64,000 bases of DNA from Macrothele yani (taxonomy: Eukaryota; Arthropoda; Arachnida; Araneae; Macrothelidae), in contig CM077011.1 of assembly GCA_039090855.1 (NCBI GenBank), positions 41,001,501 to 41,065,500 on the forward strand, written 5' to 3'. The position numbers and the translations under genes are program-made. This document shows, piece by piece, positions 63,437 to 64,000 of this stretch. The notes under the pieces are model-generated. The model was not told the DNA's origin. It made no database searches and saw only the letters and a program-made list of their open reading frames with translations. Positions within the stretch are counted from its first letter, which is position 1. Each line of letters starts with the position of its first letter.

Positions 63437-64000
63437 GTTACTGACAGAGGATGATAAAGACCCAAAAGTTTGTAAATGCAGTGAAATCAACGAAAATACG
63501 TAGGTTGAGTTGATTTGGCGACACTATCACAACAGTAATTGTTCAACATGTTCTCCATCACAAGGTATTAATCACAACAATCAAGCGTGCAACAGTTCGA
63601 GTAACCGCCAAACGTAGCATGTCCTGGTGAATGTAACAGACGTCGCGACAGTGTGCAGGGTCTTATCTGCTACTCTGTAATCTTTAAATAACCACATAAC
63701 CAGAAATTCACCGGTGTCAGATCTGGAGACTCAGGTAGCCACAAGATGCTGCAGTGCCTGCTGATCAGTGTTTCTAAACCAAAGGAGGTGAAAAGAAAAT
63801 CCTTTACTGGCGATACGATGCGAGTTGGTGCACCATCCTGTAAAAATGTGAACTGTATGCAGCAGATTTTTTTCTTGCATAGAGGGCACCACGTTTTCAC
63901 GCCGCAGTTGAAAGCTGCGCTCGGTTTTTACTGAGAAAGTCTTCCAGCCGTTTCTTGGGCCAGGTTCCTCAAAGAAATATAACCCATGAATTACAGACGC
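63437..64000 (-). pseudogene. Mariner-type transposase C-terminal fragment, runs to window end
   Basis: Reverse strand: FLQDGAPTRIVSPVKDFLFT (second Asp), SFGLETLISRHCSILWLPES, PDLTPVNFWLCGYLKITE. This is the C-terminal catalytic block of the mariner group also seen at 1.4-2.4 kb ('RSPDLTPxDFxLWGYxK'). The gene's start would lie beyond base 64,000. 63,437-63,640 would be its decayed 3' part. Confidence 0.78.

Overview
This is animal (metazoan) repeat-dense DNA, most likely from an arthropod or a similar invertebrate. It has eukaryotic non-LTR and Penelope-like retroelements, more than twenty Tc1/mariner copies, tRNA-derived SINEs with poly-A tails and target-site duplications, AT-rich minisatellites, and no operons or compact genes. 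The species cannot be fixed from sequence alone. I found no intact host protein-coding gene. Nearly everything recognisable is a transposable element, a piece of one, or a tandem array.

Layout. 1-6.2 kb: a ~110-bp minisatellite split by a 447-bp dispersed repeat and by a mariner copy (itself hit by a SINE), then a broken Helitron N-terminus and a second copy of the 447-bp repeat. 6.2-14.9 kb: a nested stack (LINE RT tail, Tc1, deleted mariner), a mariner, a Tc1, a SINE, and a Penelope-like element (PLE) tail inserted with a 13-bp duplication and carrying a hammerhead-ribozyme-like motif. 14.9-21.5 kb: a 6.6-kb foldback palindrome with telomere-like TTAGGGG-type minisatellites at both ends, inserted into a Tc1 transposase with an 8-bp duplication. 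Its left arm contains a second PLE whose GIY-YIG coding sequence has become a 128-bp satellite. 21.6-29.9 kb: several minisatellites, and a broken FCYVCG-type zinc-binding gene split by a second, smaller foldback-like element. 29.9-33.1 kb: a full-length 3.2-kb RTE-type LINE with a 10-bp duplication. 34-43 kb: Tc1/mariner remnants, SINEs, a 27-bp minisatellite, and two palindromic elements with hammerhead-like cores in their loops. 43-64 kb: duplicated tRNA-like repeats, a ~150-bp array carrying CTCF-like motifs, a TTAA-flanked element, several Tc1 copies (one with a single premature stop), and a 96-bp array with 32-codon units split by a Tc1.

No pathway is encoded. The DDE transposases, the RTE endonuclease/RT and the PLE endonuclease would each act only on their own DNA or RNA, and almost all are dead. 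The RTE is the likeliest source of the truncated RTE tails in the foldback arms. The most unusual material is (i) foldback elements whose inverted arms are minisatellites and (ii) short palindromic, hammerhead-bearing, PLE-like insertions with 13-bp duplications.
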